The position numbers were made by a program, and so were the translations under genes. Of a stretch of 42,124 bases of DNA, positions 26,678 to 35,285 are shown piece by piece. A model generated the notes under the pieces. That model was given only the letters and a program-made list of their open reading frames with translations. It ran no database searches and was not told where the DNA came from. Positions within the stretch are counted from its first letter, which is position 1, and each line of letters starts with the position of its first letter. Source of the DNA: Planctomycetaceae bacterium (GTDB lineage Bacteria; Planctomycetota; Planctomycetia; Pirellulales; Lacipirellulaceae); assembly GCA_003233055.1 (NCBI GenBank), contig QIKP01000030.1, positions 1 through 42,124 of the forward strand, in the 5' to 3' direction.

Positions 26678-27145
26678 CTACGATTCTTCTAAGTTCCCGT
26701 CCAAGCAAAGCTGCCATGCGGCGGCTCCTTGGTTCTTTCGGTACGCTTTTCGGAAGACGTCAAAGCTTGTTTGCCGGAGCATTTTTTCCATCACTTGGTG
26801 GACACGAAGGAGGCGATCGTGCAAGGGGCAGGCATCCCCCTTGCCGCAGATTCCGCCGCCGAACGGGCAGTTCTCGCCCCCCGCATCGGGCTCGAACAGG
26901 CTGAATACGTCGTAGAGCATGATTTCCTGGGGTGGCCGGGCGAGGGTGAACCCACCGCTCGGCCCCCGGGTTCCCAGCACCATGTCGGCTTGCGACATCG
27001 CCGAAAGAATTTTTGCCACGAAAGGCCCGGGTAAGCCTCTCGATTCGGCAATCTGCCCCGCAGAGAGGAGGGTCTCCCCCCCATCGTACACTTCTGCCAA
27101 GCGGCTCATGGCCGCGATCGCGGTCTCGGTCGACTTGCTGTACAT
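26678..27145 (-). CDS. Rrf2-family transcription regulator with three conserved cysteines
   Basis: 155 residues from the ATG at 27145, where Rrf2 similarity begins (MYSKSTETAIAAMSRLAEVY). A winged helix with LLSAGQIAESRGLPGPFVAK and LGTRGPSGGFTLARPPQEIM is followed by the family's cysteine cluster C93-x6-C100-x5-C106, which in IscR, NsrR and RsrR binds an iron-sulfur cluster. This suggests a sensor of iron-sulfur status, nitric oxide or redox state. The exact signal and targets cannot be told from sequence. The open frame extends upstream to 27382 through proline/serine-rich residues and the 13-bp tandem repeats, which I take as non-coding. The gene lies 228 bases after obg on the same strand. 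Confidence 0.9.
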   Translation of the reverse strand: MYSKSTETAIAAMSRLAEVYDGGETLLSAGQIAESRGLPGPFVAKILSAMSQADMVLGTRGPSGGFTLARPPQEIMLYDVFSLFEPDAGGENCPFGGGICGKGDACPLHDRLLRVHQVMEKMLRQTSFDVFRKAYRKNQGAAAWQLCLDGNLEES

Positions 27146-27305
27146 GGGGGATATTGGGGTCGCGGGAGCTTGGGCGGGGACCCCAATCTTACCTGATCCC
27201 ACCAAACTGGGGCTAGACGCGCCGCTTAGCCGGCCCTCTTCGTTGCCACTGTCCCGCTGATACAGGCCCAAAGCGTCGGTCGCCAGCCCCGTTCCTGTCG
27301 CGGTG

Positions 27306-27357
27306 ACTGGAGAGGCAGACTGGAGAGGCAGACTGGAGAGGCAGACTGGAGAGGCAG
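27306..27357. repeat. Perfect tandem repeat, 4 x 13 bp
   Basis: Four exact copies of ACTGGAGAGGCAG between obg and the Rrf2 gene, upstream of the Rrf2 start. Exact short repeats of this kind change copy number easily. They could affect spacing of an Rrf2 promoter. Confidence 0.9.
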
Positions 27358-27372
27358 GGATCCATTTCCCTG

Positions 27373-28380
27373 CTAGGAGCAAGCTTCCGTTCGGGACTCG
27401 ACGAGCAGCCGGTAGGTCTCCCGGAGGAGCCGGTCGAGGCCTTCGCCGGTGACGGCAGAGAAACGGTGGATTTTTCTGCCGATGGATTCTTCGAGGGCCA
27501 GGGCGACCTCCTCGGAGTTCGGAAGCTCGGCTTTCGACACGGCGACAATCTCGGGGCGCTCGGCGAGGTCGGCGGAGTATTCGGCCAATTCGGAGCGCAA
27601 GGCGTGGTAGTTGGCGACCGGGTCGGTTTGGTCCATCGGTAGCGGCTCCACGAGGTGAACCAGCAGGCGGGTTCGCTCGACGTGGCGAAGGAACTCGAGC
27701 CCCAGGCCGGCACCGGTGTGAGCGCCTTCGATCAGGCCAGGGATGTCGGCCATGACGAATTCGGTATCGAGATTGACCTGCACGATGCCAAGGTTGGGCT
27801 TCTTGGTCGTGAAGGGGTAGTTGGCAATCTCGGGCCTGGCTCGCGAGACCCGGGAGAGGAGCGTGCTTTTGCCGGCGTTTGGTTTGCCCAAAAGCCCCAC
27901 GTCGGCGATCAGCTTCAGCTCAAACATCAGGTGCCGTCGCTCGCCGTCGCCGCCAGGGGTGCAGTCTCGTGGGGCTTGATTCGTGGCGCTCTTAAACCGG
28001 GTATTTCCCTTGCCGCCACGCCCGCCACGCGCCGCGACGACTTGGTCACCCGACGTCGCGAGGTCGCGGAGTACCAGGTCATGATTGGCGTCGCAGACGA
28101 TCGTGCCGGGCGGGACACGAATCACCAGATCATCGGCGTTCGCGCCATGCCGATTGCTGCCACTACCGGGCGTGCCGTTTTTTGCGCGCCAATGTTTGCG
28201 ATGGGCGAGCGCGGCAAGGCTGTCGACCCCTGCCTCGGCGATGACAACGATGCTTCCGCCATGGCCGCCATCGCCGCCATCGGGTCCGCCCCGGGGGACG
28301 TACTTCTCGCGTCGAAAGCTCATGCAGCCATCGCCGCCGTTGCCGGCATGGACTTCAACTTGAGTGCGATCGACGAACAT
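27373..28380 (-). CDS. obg: Obg family GTPase (CgtA)
   Basis: 335 residues. The N-terminal glycine-rich Obg fold (EVHAGNGGDGCMSFRREKYV, PRGGPDGGDGGHGGS, then AARGGRGGKGNTRFKSATNQ) precedes the GTPase domain with G1 GLLGKPNAGKST (residues 163-173), the G2 region YPFTTKKPNLG and G3 DIPGLIEGAHTGAGLG. The G4 position reads IVAVSKAEL instead of NKxD, so guanine recognition may be altered; G5 is FSAVTGEGL. There is no C-terminal extension. Obg acts in large ribosomal subunit maturation and stress control, consistent with its place directly after rpmA, as in most bacteria. Start: the ATG at 28380, where the family begins; the frame upstream runs through tandem repeats and a terminator. Confidence 0.96.
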   Translation of the reverse strand: MFVDRTQVEVHAGNGGDGCMSFRREKYVPRGGPDGGDGGHGGSIVVIAEAGVDSLAALAHRKHWRAKNGTPGSGSNRHGANADDLVIRVPPGTIVCDANHDLVLRDLATSGDQVVAARGGRGGKGNTRFKSATNQAPRDCTPGGDGERRHLMFELKLIADVGLLGKPNAGKSTLLSRVSRARPEIANYPFTTKKPNLGIVQVNLDTEFVMADIPGLIEGAHTGAGLGLEFLRHVERTRLLVHLVEPLPMDQTDPVANYHALRSELAEYSADLAERPEIVAVSKAELPNSEEVALALEESIGRKIHRFSAVTGEGLDRLLRETYRLLVESRTEACS

Positions 28381-28428
28381 TTTTTGTTGGGAGGCTGGGG
28401 CCGGGGGAGGGATTCTTTGCAGTACGGT

Positions 28429-28470
28429 CGTCACGAAACAAGCGTCACGAAACAAACGTCACGAAACAAA
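28429..28470. repeat. Tandem repeat, 3 x 14 bp
   Basis: Three copies of CGTCACGAAACAAA (one with a final G) between the rpmA terminator and the obg start. On the minus strand they give T-rich text (TTTGTTTCGTGACG) directly after the hairpin, so they may form part of the terminator tail. Confidence 0.85.
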
Positions 28471-28506
28471 CGAAGGGATGCGTCCGACTTGGATCGCATC
28501 CCTTCG
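28471..28506 (-). terminator. Terminator between rpmA and obg
   Basis: A perfect 12-bp stem CGAAGGGATGCG and CGCATCCCTTCG with a 12-base loop, followed on the minus strand by TTTGTTTCG. It is 28 bases after the rpmA stop codon. It may lower obg expression relative to rpmA. Confidence 0.75.
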
Positions 28507-28534
28507 ACGAGGATCTGGGTATTCTTCGCGTTCC

Positions 28535-28786
28535 CTAATTCGCACAGGGCGTGACGTTCACCCGGCGGCCTTTTTGGTCGAACAAGACGTTCCCTTCGAT
28601 CAGGGCGAACAGGGTGTAGTCTTTCCCCTGGCCGACACCTTTGCCGGGGTGCCACTTGTTGCCAAGCTGGCGGATGATGATGTTGCCTGCAATGACAGAC
28701 TCGCCACCAAACTTCTTCACGCCCCGCCGCTGCGCGTTGGAATCGCGACCATTGCGGCTGGAACCTTGACCTTTTTTATGTGCCAT
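28535..28786 (-). CDS. rpmA: 50S ribosomal protein L27
   Basis: 83 residues: [60 protein letters not shown], the classic L27 sequence. L27 lies near the peptidyl transferase centre. It begins directly with AHKKG, so there is no cleaved N-terminal extension of the Firmicutes type. AAGGA lies upstream of the ATG at 28786. rplU, which usually precedes rpmA, is not present here; the upstream gene is an unrelated secreted protein. Confidence 0.98.
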   Translation of the reverse strand: MAHKKGQGSSRNGRDSNAQRRGVKKFGGESVIAGNIIIRQLGNKWHPGKGVGQGKDYTLFALIEGNVLFDQKGRRVNVTPCAN

Positions 28787-28890
28787 CGTTGGGGAGTCCT
28801 TACGTGCGTAGGGTAGGTATTCGTGTATTGTGAGCCGGGCCCTTCTCGGCCCGGGGACGGGCGGGCTCACCGCACCGTAGCCGAGTAAAG

Positions 28891-29859
28891 CTACCTAAAG
28901 AGCCAGCGGTACGCAACCCCCGAATCGACCCCGTAGAGCGACTCCCGGCCTTCGGGAACACCAAAGCGGATTTCTGTTTCGGACTGGAGGTACTCGTCGC
29001 CCGGCCGCCAGAAATTGAGCTGGAGTCGCTTGCCGACGAATCGGCGCCCTTTGCCAGCAGGGTCCCCTTTTTGATACGCTCCCGGCGGATCGGTCCAGGT
29101 GTAGGCGTTCGTGAGTCCGGAGACGTAAATCGAGAAGAAGTCTATCTCCGGGTCGATGTCTTCCCAAACGGCCACGCCCCAGAGACTCTTGTCTTCCGCC
29201 TCGGTGCTGACTTCGAGGGGAGTTCGCGACATCTGGGCTGTGGTGAAGAGTGGCCGACCAGGAAGTTCTCGGAGCCGGATCGTTTCGATGACATGGGGGA
29301 TCATCCGGTCGAGGTACGCCTTGTAGACTTTCTTCCCCGCCGCATCGACATCTTGTCCTTCAAGAACAAAATGGGGCGAGAACTCGACTCGCTTCGGTTC
29401 GGCCGGTTCGACCGTGAAGTCGCCTTCTTCGCTCTCGACCGGTCGCAAACGCTCACCGTTGTTTTTCACTCGATAGACCAAGTACCAGATCACTTTCCTT
29501 TCGGTCTGACCGTTTGGCTGGCGGAGAGTGACATCGATGATCCGCAACGGCTTGAACGAAAACTCGAGCCCCCAAATCTCGCGTCCAAAACGAACCGACT
29601 TTGCCTGGTCGTAGAGAGTGCTGGTGATGGGCGAAAGCTTGGGAGTCCATGCCAGGCCGTCGTCGGAAGTGATCTCCATCATCTCGTGTTGGCTAACGGT
29701 CTCCTCGGGAACCAGCACCGGGGGGATCGTCGTCACGACACCCCTCGCAAACTGTCGGGGCTGGGCTCGAAGTGCGGAGGCCTGCGCGGTGGCCTTCGCC
29801 GAGAGCAACGGCAGCGCAGCGATGGCGGCGGCGAAACAAACAGCAAGAAGGCGAGGCAT
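28891..29859 (-). CDS. Secreted hypothetical protein, planctomycete type
   Basis: 322 residues starting with a signal peptide ([27 protein letters not shown] as the likely cleavage region). The mature part is rich in beta strands, with segments such as [40 protein letters not shown] and [21 protein letters not shown] do not recognise a characterised family or catalytic motif. It is exported and probably sits in the periplasm. It is followed by rpmA on the same strand after about 100 bases. Confidence 0.82.
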   Translation of the reverse strand: MPRLLAVCFAAAIAALPLLSAKATAQASALRAQPRQFARGVVTTIPPVLVPEETVSQHEMMEITSDDGLAWTPKLSPITSTLYDQAKSVRFGREIWGLEFSFKPLRIIDVTLRQPNGQTERKVIWYLVYRVKNNGERLRPVESEEGDFTVEPAEPKRVEFSPHFVLEGQDVDAAGKKVYKAYLDRMIPHVIETIRLRELPGRPLFTTAQMSRTPLEVSTEAEDKSLWGVAVWEDIDPEIDFFSIYVSGLTNAYTWTDPPGAYQKGDPAGKGRRFVGKRLQLNFWRPGDEYLQSETEIRFGVPEGRESLYGVDSGVAYRWLFR

Positions 29860-29962
29860 GGCAAGCGGAACCGGTTGCGAGGAAGAACGAGGCGGGCGAG
29901 GGGAGTCCCTCCCCTACTGACCTTAGTTTACTTGCACTCGCGGCCTGGGGCAAACAAAGCGA

Positions 29963-29991
29963 GCCCGGGCAATCGTTACAACCGCCCGGGC
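29963..29991 (-). terminator. Probable terminator after the EF-hand gene
   Basis: Two copies of GCCCGGGC (29963-29970 and 29984-29991) form an 8-bp GC stem with a 13-base loop. On the minus strand the text CGCTTTGTTTG follows. It lies about 50 bases after the EF-hand stop codon. Confidence 0.5.
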
Positions 29992-30039
29992 CCGGAGATG
30001 TCCATCCACAGGTTGCTCGCCCCGCGTGCTACCGCAAAT

Positions 30040-30579
30040 TCACTCCGCGTCCTCCTCCGCCGGTTGGTCACGGTGAGGGCCACCTGGAGGAGGTCCGTCG
30101 GGGCCACCTGGTCGGGGGCCACCCCGTTTGCCCTCGTGTGGCGGACCGTGTCGATGGGCGTGCCGACCTCGCATCCGATGGGCCAAGGCTTTAAACTCCT
30201 CTCGGCTAAGCTGCCCGTCCTCATTTTTGTCAAACCGGTCAAACAGTTTTCCCAGATCGGGCGGGCCGTAGGGCTGATCGCAAGGCCGACCCCAATGGGG
30301 GCGCCGAGCCGGATCGTCGGGACGGCTCTCCCCACGCGGACCGCGACGGCGTCCTTGGTCGCCCCGCATCGCCTGGTAGGCTTTGCGTGCTTGGGCCCGT
30401 TCTTCTTCGTTGAGCTTGCCATCGCCGTCCGCATCGAACTTTTCGATCATTTTCGCGCGTCTCTCGGGATCGCGCTGCCCTCGCCGCTCGCCGTCAGGTT
30501 TCTCGCCTTCGTCCGCGCCGGCGGTTGCTGCCGCCATGGCCAGCACTGCCGGTAGGAGAGCCCATTTCCAAATTTTCAT
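30040..30579 (-). CDS. Secreted EF-hand calcium-binding protein
   Basis: 179 residues from an ATG with AAGGAG eight bases upstream. A signal peptide (MKIWKWALLPAVLAMAAATA) is followed by two canonical EF-hand loops: D49-A-D51-G-D53-G-K-L-N-E-E-E60 and D117-K-N119-E-D121-G-Q-L-S-R-E-E128. Between and after them the chain is basic and rich in arginine, glycine and proline, ending in a histidine- and proline-rich tail with repeated GGP/PGG. It is probably an exported calcium-binding protein of the small EF-hand type abundant in planctomycetes. The role is unknown. The frame upstream of the ATG is unlikely to be coding. Confidence 0.88.
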   Translation of the reverse strand: MKIWKWALLPAVLAMAAATAGADEGEKPDGERRGQRDPERRAKMIEKFDADGDGKLNEEERAQARKAYQAMRGDQGRRRGPRGESRPDDPARRPHWGRPCDQPYGPPDLGKLFDRFDKNEDGQLSREEFKALAHRMRGRHAHRHGPPHEGKRGGPRPGGPDGPPPGGPHRDQPAEEDAE

Positions 30580-30761
30580 CGTCCGACTCCTTGGGGTGAT
30601 CGTACGTCCCAGCGAAAAGTTGTTCCGCCTAAGGAAAAAACCCCAACGGATGGCGGAAGTATCGCCAGCAAGCGACGATTTCGTTCGGTTGGCCAAGAAT
30701 CGGGAATAAAGGTGGGGGCTCGTTTCGACTCGACCTTAGCCCCAGCCAGTCAGCCCCCTCG

Positions 30762-30795
30762 CCATCGCCTCGACCAAGCTTGGTCGAGGCGATGG
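30762..30795. repeat. Palindromic repeat, family 2, copy B
   Basis: A perfect 34-bp palindrome with half-site CCATCGCCTCGACCAAG. It shares the core CGACCAAGCTTGGTCG with the copies at 24805-24828 and 38241-38262. It is about 80 bases upstream of the antiporter gene, between it and the divergent EF-hand gene. Confidence 0.85.
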
Positions 30796-30875
30796 GGGCG
30801 TTTCCAGGGTTCCCGTGTGGGGGAGCGGCAGAATAGACTGTTGGCGAACTCGATCCCGACCCCTTTGAGCCCCCC

Positions 30876-32699
30876 ATGATCCCGCTTGAACCCTCTATCT
30901 ACTTGGCCTCCCTCCTCGCTCTGGGCATCGCAGCGCAGTGGCTAGCGTGGCGACTCAAGCTGCCGGCGATTGTTTTGCTACTTTTCTTTGGCTTCGGATT
31001 TGGAGTCGTGGTGGGGCCGCCCGAGAACTATTTGGGCGAGGGAGGCGTGCTGTTTCCCATGGTTTCGCTTGCGGTGGGGGTGATCCTTTTCGAAGGGGGC
31101 CTCACGCTTCGGCTGAGCGAAATCCGCGACACGCACAACGTGGTGCTTCGCCTCGTGACGATTGGCATCGCGATCACCGCCCTGCTGACGGCGTTCGCCG
31201 CCCATTACTTAATCGGTTTTTCCTGGCCAATGGCGGTGCTCGTCGGGGCGCTTCTCACGGTAAGCGGGCCAACCGTTATTTTGCCGCTGCTGCGCCAAGT
31301 CCGGCCCGATCGCCAGCTCGGTTCAGTCGTGAAATGGGAAGGAATCGTCAACGACCCGATCGGTGCGGTCCTGGCCGCGCTCGTCTACGAAGCGGTCGCC
31401 CATGGTGGGGGGGCAGACTTGGCGGGGACGGGCCTTGCGGGGGGCACGCTCGTGGCGCTCGGCAAAACCGTCGTCATTGGCCTCGGGCTGGGCATCGCCA
31501 CCGGTTGGGGGCTGGTGCAAGTCATGCGGCGTTACCTCGTGCCGGACTATCTCCAGAACGCCGTCGTCCTGTCGGCTTTGCTCCTGGTCTTTGCTGTATC
31601 GAACTTTCTGCAACCCGAGTCGGGACTGATCACCGTGACGGTGCTTGGCATTTATCTTGCGAATCAAAAGCAGGTTGCCCTGAAGCATGTCATTGAATTC
31701 AAAGAAAATCTCCGCGTCCTGCTTTTGTCGGTACTCTTCATCGTGCTCGCCTCGCGAGTGGAGCTCGGGCAGGAACAGTTCGCCCAGATCGGCTGGGGGG
31801 GGCTGCTCTTTGTGATCGCGATGGTGCTGGTGATTCGGCCGCTGGCGGTTTGGGGTTCAACGCTTGGCTGCGATCTGCCGCGGCGGGAGAAACTCTTTCT
31901 CGCCTGGATGCACCCGCGTGGCATCGTTGCCGCCGCCGTCGCGACCCTCTTCGCCCTGGGGCTCGCCGAGCATCGCCCCGAACTCGCGGACGAAGCTCAG
32001 AAAATGGTGCTGGTGACGTTTCTCGTCGTGGTGAGTTCCGTGACGATCTACGGCCTCACGCTCGGTCCGCTTGCCCGGAAGCTCGGTCTGTCTCGCGAGA
32101 ATCCCCAAGGCCTGCTCTTTGCTGGGGCGTCGCCGGTCGTCCGAGAAATCGCCCTGGCGGTGCAAAAGGAGGGATTCGCCACGCTGCTCGTCGATACCAA
32201 TCCGGAGAATATCTCGCTTGCCCGCATGGAGGGCCTTCCCGTTTGTTACGCCAGCATCGGCAGCGAATTTGTCCACCAAGAAACCGACCTGGGCGACATT
32301 GGCCAACTGCTCGCCATGACACCCAACGATGAAGTCAACACCTTGGCGACCAGTGAATTCGCCGAGCACCTTGGCAGCGCCAATGTCTACCAGCTTGCAC
32401 CGCACGACGCCGATAGCGACCGTCACCAAAGAGTCCCGACCCACCTTCGCGGGCGAATCTTGTTCGATCGCCAAGTGACCGACGAGGTACTTCGCCATCG
32501 TTACGAGGAAGGTTACCGCACCAAGAAAAACATGCTTAGCGACGACTACACCTACGAAGACTTCCGCGAAAAATATGGCGAGCTGGCCATCGTGATGTTC
32601 GTCGTGTCGGAGAGCGGCCAGCTAAAAGTCCAGGCGGCCGACAAAGAATACGAACCCAAATCGGGAGACAAACTCATCGCTCTGGTGCCGGGGGAGTAA
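30876..32699 (+). CDS. CPA1 family Na+/H+ antiporter with cytosolic RCK-like tail
   Basis: 607 residues. The first 400 contain about twelve hydrophobic helices typical of the monovalent cation/proton antiporter-1 family, including the conserved ion-site stretches LTVSGPTVILPLL and KWEGIVNDPIGAVLAALVYE, where the ND pair is the usual cation-binding signature, and AWMHPRGIVAAAVATLFALG. From about residue 415 a cytosolic nucleotide-binding-like domain follows (LLFAGASPVVREIALAVQKE, GFATLLVDTNPENISLARME, LGDIGQLLAMTPNDEVNTLA), ending with a small C-terminal domain (KSGDKLIALVPGE) as in TrkA/RCK tails. It exchanges Na+ or K+ for protons and controls pH or salt balance; the tail should gate it. Confidence 0.93.
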   Translation: MIPLEPSIYLASLLALGIAAQWLAWRLKLPAIVLLLFFGFGFGVVVGPPENYLGEGGVLFPMVSLAVGVILFEGGLTLRLSEIRDTHNVVLRLVTIGIAITALLTAFAAHYLIGFSWPMAVLVGALLTVSGPTVILPLLRQVRPDRQLGSVVKWEGIVNDPIGAVLAALVYEAVAHGGGADLAGTGLAGGTLVALGKTVVIGLGLGIATGWGLVQVMRRYLVPDYLQNAVVLSALLLVFAVSNFLQPESGLITVTVLGIYLANQKQVALKHVIEFKENLRVLLLSVLFIVLASRVELGQEQFAQIGWGGLLFVIAMVLVIRPLAVWGSTLGCDLPRREKLFLAWMHPRGIVAAAVATLFALGLAEHRPELADEAQKMVLVTFLVVVSSVTIYGLTLGPLARKLGLSRENPQGLLFAGASPVVREIALAVQKEGFATLLVDTNPENISLARMEGLPVCYASIGSEFVHQETDLGDIGQLLAMTPNDEVNTLATSEFAEHLGSANVYQLAPHDADSDRHQRVPTHLRGRILFDRQVTDEVLRHRYEEGYRTKKNMLSDDYTYEDFREKYGELAIVMFVVSESGQLKVQAADKEYEPKSGDKLIALVPGE

Positions 32700-32711
32700 C
32701 GCAACGGGCGA

Positions 32712-32948
32712 TGCCGCTCCAGCGGCAGCGCGTTAGGGGGGCACAGGAGAACTGCAAAGTCTTTTTTGGAACCGCCAAGTCGCCAAGGACGCCAGGGAAA
32801 ATGTCGATTCGCATGATTCGTGGTTTTCCCCGCCGAAGGAGGGCCTCCGACTTTTGCGGGTGGTACCCTCTTTCTTGGCGACTTGGCGATCTTGGCGGTT
32901 TTTTTGAGTCGGTGACTTTGCAGTTTCCCCGGCCCGCTGAAGCGGGCC
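32712..32948. mobile_element. Inverted-repeat element with nested arms (MITE-like)
   Basis: A nested palindromic block downstream of the antiporter. The outer limits are two small palindromes, TGCCGCTCCAGCGGCA (32712-32727) and GGCCCGCTGAAGCGGGCC (32931-32948). Inside are AACTGCAAAGTC (32750-32761) with its complement GACTTTGCAGTT (32914-32925), and CGCCAAGTCGCCAAG with its complement CTTGGCGACTTGGCG. It contains no coding frame. It could be a non-autonomous transposable element or could make a long hairpin RNA. I see no target-site duplication. Confidence 0.55.
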
Positions 32949-33119
32949 TCGCCAGTGACTCCTGGCGTCTCATTCCTTTGTGTCCTTCGTGCTCTTCGTG
33001 TTCAAATATCCAATTAGCGTTGATTAGCGTTCTTCAACCGAACATCTGCGCTCATTTGCGTTCATCTGCGGCTAATTCCTTGGCGTTGATCGGATCCCCC
33101 CCCATTTTGCCGACGAGCC
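32949..33119. repeat. Short-period degenerate repeat text
   Basis: Text such as TTTGTGTCCTTCGTGCTCTT, ATTAGCGTTGATTAGCGTTC and ATCTGCGCTCATTTGCGTTC, made of imperfect short-period units. It is not coding. The same type of text appears near 1719-1763 and 24671-24770. It fills most of the gap up to the 3' end of the next gene. Confidence 0.55.
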
Positions 33120-33791
33120 CTACCCGCCTTCCGAGAGCGCCTGGCTTTGCGGCAGGTCGAGCTGGATTCTTAGTAGCGGTGCGGGGAAAAGAGTCGCTAG
33201 GCGATCGATCGTTGCGGAAGACGCAGAGCGGGGCGTCTGATGCTGGGTGACGATCGGATAAACTTCAAAGTGTCCGTCGGGGTGCTGAACGACAACGCTC
33301 CATTGCAGCACCGATCGCCATTCCTTTTCCAGCCGAAACCATCGAAAGAGTTCAATGAACTGGAATATCTTCTCGCCTGCTAAGGGGCGATCGCAGGCGG
33401 GAAGGTGCAGTTCTCGCGTTTCGGTGTCGATCAGAGCAATCACTTCGCCGGAATGGAATCGCTGAAGGAGGAACGCCGACAGGAGGAGTAGGCACGGAAT
33501 CGCGACGAGCCCTGTGAACGCGCCGAGCATCAGCCACCTCCACCACCCTAGGAACGGGCCTCCCCCCATCACGACGGCAAACGGTGCGACCACGACCAGC
33601 AGGCCAATCCCAATCAGGCCAAAGAGAAGCCACGCAATGGGGACCGGATTGGAAACGATTTCCACGTACTGCCCTTGATGGGTCCAGCGCAGCCGCCGAG
33701 CGCAGGGGCCCTTCAAAAGCAGGGTCAGATCGCTTCCTTTCGGAGCGCCGTCGAAGAGGAGCAACGTCTCAGTAAACGCATGCGGCAACAT
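33120..33791 (-). CDS. Hypothetical membrane protein with two transmembrane helices
   Basis: 223 residues from the ATG at 33791 (a TTG six codons earlier is an alternative; neither has a clear ribosome binding site). Two hydrophobic helices lie close together at about residues 51-75 and 85-112 (PIAWLLFGLIGIGLLVVVAP and MLGAFTGLVAIPCLLLLSAF). The rest is soluble, with an aromatic-rich segment (FQFIELFRWFRLEKEWRSVL). I do not recognise the family. Confidence 0.75.
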   Translation of the reverse strand: MLPHAFTETLLLFDGAPKGSDLTLLLKGPCARRLRWTHQGQYVEIVSNPVPIAWLLFGLIGIGLLVVVAPFAVVMGGGPFLGWWRWLMLGAFTGLVAIPCLLLLSAFLLQRFHSGEVIALIDTETRELHLPACDRPLAGEKIFQFIELFRWFRLEKEWRSVLQWSVVVQHPDGHFEVYPIVTQHQTPRSASSATIDRLATLFPAPLLRIQLDLPQSQALSEGG

Positions 33792-33988
33792 GGGGCGGAC
33801 GGGGATCAAGGGAGAAGCAGGGCGAGAAGTTGGGACCGAGCCAATCGAAAATAGAGTGAAATAAGAGGAAATTACCGTTGAGCCACACTTAAGCCTACCT
33901 TTTTTAGTAACGGCTGGTGAGGGAAGGATGGAGGGGAACCGTTCACGGAATCTAAGCAGTCTGGATCAACGCAAAGGCGTGTGTAACT

Positions 33989-34020
33989 CTTCGCCGACGA
34001 GCTACGCCTCGTCGGCGAAG
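33989..34020 (+). repeat. Palindromic repeat, family 1, copy D (extended)
   Basis: The CCGACGAG-CTACGC-CTCGTCGG element with the arms extended to 13 bp (CTTCGCCGACGAG and CTCGTCGGCGAAG). It lies 15 bases downstream of the moeA stop codon (in moeA's minus-strand direction) and may end its transcript. Confidence 0.8.
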
Positions 34021-34035
34021 ACTGCAAGGGGGCCG

Positions 34036-35277
34036 CTAATGGAGAGGCAGGAACTCCACCTCTTGTCCTGGAAGGAGTTCCACCGATTCGGTCGGCAGCC
34101 GGAGCAGGCAGTTGACCGTCGCGAGACCCGCTAAATCGGCAGAGCCTTTCCAGGGAGTGATTTCGATGCGGGGTAACTCGGGCGGGCTACCGATCGCTGG
34201 GACGCCGCTCGTTGGGAGACAGCGCGCGGGCCGAAAGGTCTCGCGACCCCCCTGATGTTGGTGCGCCTCTGCCATGCGTCCTCGCGTCAGTTGCAGTCCG
34301 ACCGACGACACCCTTCCCGCAAGCCGGTCGATCAACGGCTTCACGAAAAGGTAAAAGCAAACGAGGCCGCTCACCGGATTGCCTGGCAGGCCGAAGACCA
34401 GCTTGGGTGGCCCGGAGGTGTCGGACGAGGGCGCGACGCCAAACCAAATCGGCTTGCCTGGCTTGAGCGCCACTTTGTGAAAGACTTGCTCGACGCCCGT
34501 CCGGGCTAGCGCCTCCGGTACGAGGTCCTTCACCCCGGCCGAGACGCCGCCCGTCACCAGAAGCAGGTCGGCCTCTAAACCTTGCGTGACCAGTTGAGAA
34601 AGCTCCTCGGTGTCGTCCTGGCCGACAGGGAGTTCCACGGGCGTCGCGCCAGCCTGCGTGACGGCAGCGGCGAGCATCGGCCCCCCTGAGTTGCGAATTT
34701 GTCCTGGCCCAGGTCGACACGCGACCGGCGTTAGTTCATTGCCTGTTGCGAGCAGGGCCACCCGAGGCAGAGGCGAGACGTCGACCACCGAGCAGCCGAT
34801 TTCGGCGAGGATCGCAATCTCGATGGCGCGAAGCTTCGTCCCACGGGCGATCACTTGCTGGCCCATCTTCATGGAGCTCCCTTGCGGCATCAGGTGCTTT
34901 CCGGCCGGCGGGTCGAGCCAGCCGATCCTCACCGTTTGGGCATCGACCATTTCGGTCTTTTCGACCGGTACCACTGCCCCCGCGCCGTCGGGAATCGGCG
35001 CGCCGGTCATCACCCGGGTTACTTTGCCTGGCACAATGGCATGGTGAGGCACCTCGCCTGCCATGATCTCCTCTTCGATCATCCGTTCCACAGAACGATC
35101 GCCAAGGACGACGGCAAAGCCATCCATCATCGCCTTGGTGTAGGGGGGCGAATCGATGTCGCTGGCAACGTCGCAGGCCAGCACCTTCCCGAGCGCCTCT
35201 CGAAGCGACACCCGCACGGGTGGCAATGGGCTGGCCCGTTCGTCAATGAGTCGTAACGCTTCGTCGACCGTTATCAT
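34036..35277 (-). CDS. moeA: Molybdopterin molybdenumtransferase MoeA
   Basis: 413 residues. MoeA inserts molybdate into adenylylated molybdopterin. Signatures in order: ACDVASDIDSPPYTKAMMDG, VTRVMTGAPIPDGAGAVVPV, TGNELTPVACRPGPGQIRNS, LLLVTGGVSAGVKDLVPEAL and FGLPGNPVSGLVCFYLFVKP, with the C-terminal domain intact. The start is the ATG at 35277 (MITVDEALRLIDE), with AGG about eight bases upstream. A longer frame to 35715 only overlaps the MOSC gene. It lies eight bases after the MOSC gene, so the two form an operon linked by the same cofactor. Confidence 0.95.
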   Translation of the reverse strand: MITVDEALRLIDERASPLPPVRVSLREALGKVLACDVASDIDSPPYTKAMMDGFAVVLGDRSVERMIEEEIMAGEVPHHAIVPGKVTRVMTGAPIPDGAGAVVPVEKTEMVDAQTVRIGWLDPPAGKHLMPQGSSMKMGQQVIARGTKLRAIEIAILAEIGCSVVDVSPLPRVALLATGNELTPVACRPGPGQIRNSGGPMLAAAVTQAGATPVELPVGQDDTEELSQLVTQGLEADLLLVTGGVSAGVKDLVPEALARTGVEQVFHKVALKPGKPIWFGVAPSSDTSGPPKLVFGLPGNPVSGLVCFYLFVKPLIDRLAGRVSSVGLQLTRGRMAEAHQHQGGRETFRPARCLPTSGVPAIGSPPELPRIEITPWKGSADLAGLATVNCLLRLPTESVELLPGQEVEFLPLH

Positions 35278-35285
35278 GTCGGCAC

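Noticed and set aside
29071..30555. 494-codon open frame on the plus strand
   Set aside because: It spans the antisense of two minus-strand genes and the gap between them, with no recognisable protein content and no ribosome binding site that fits.
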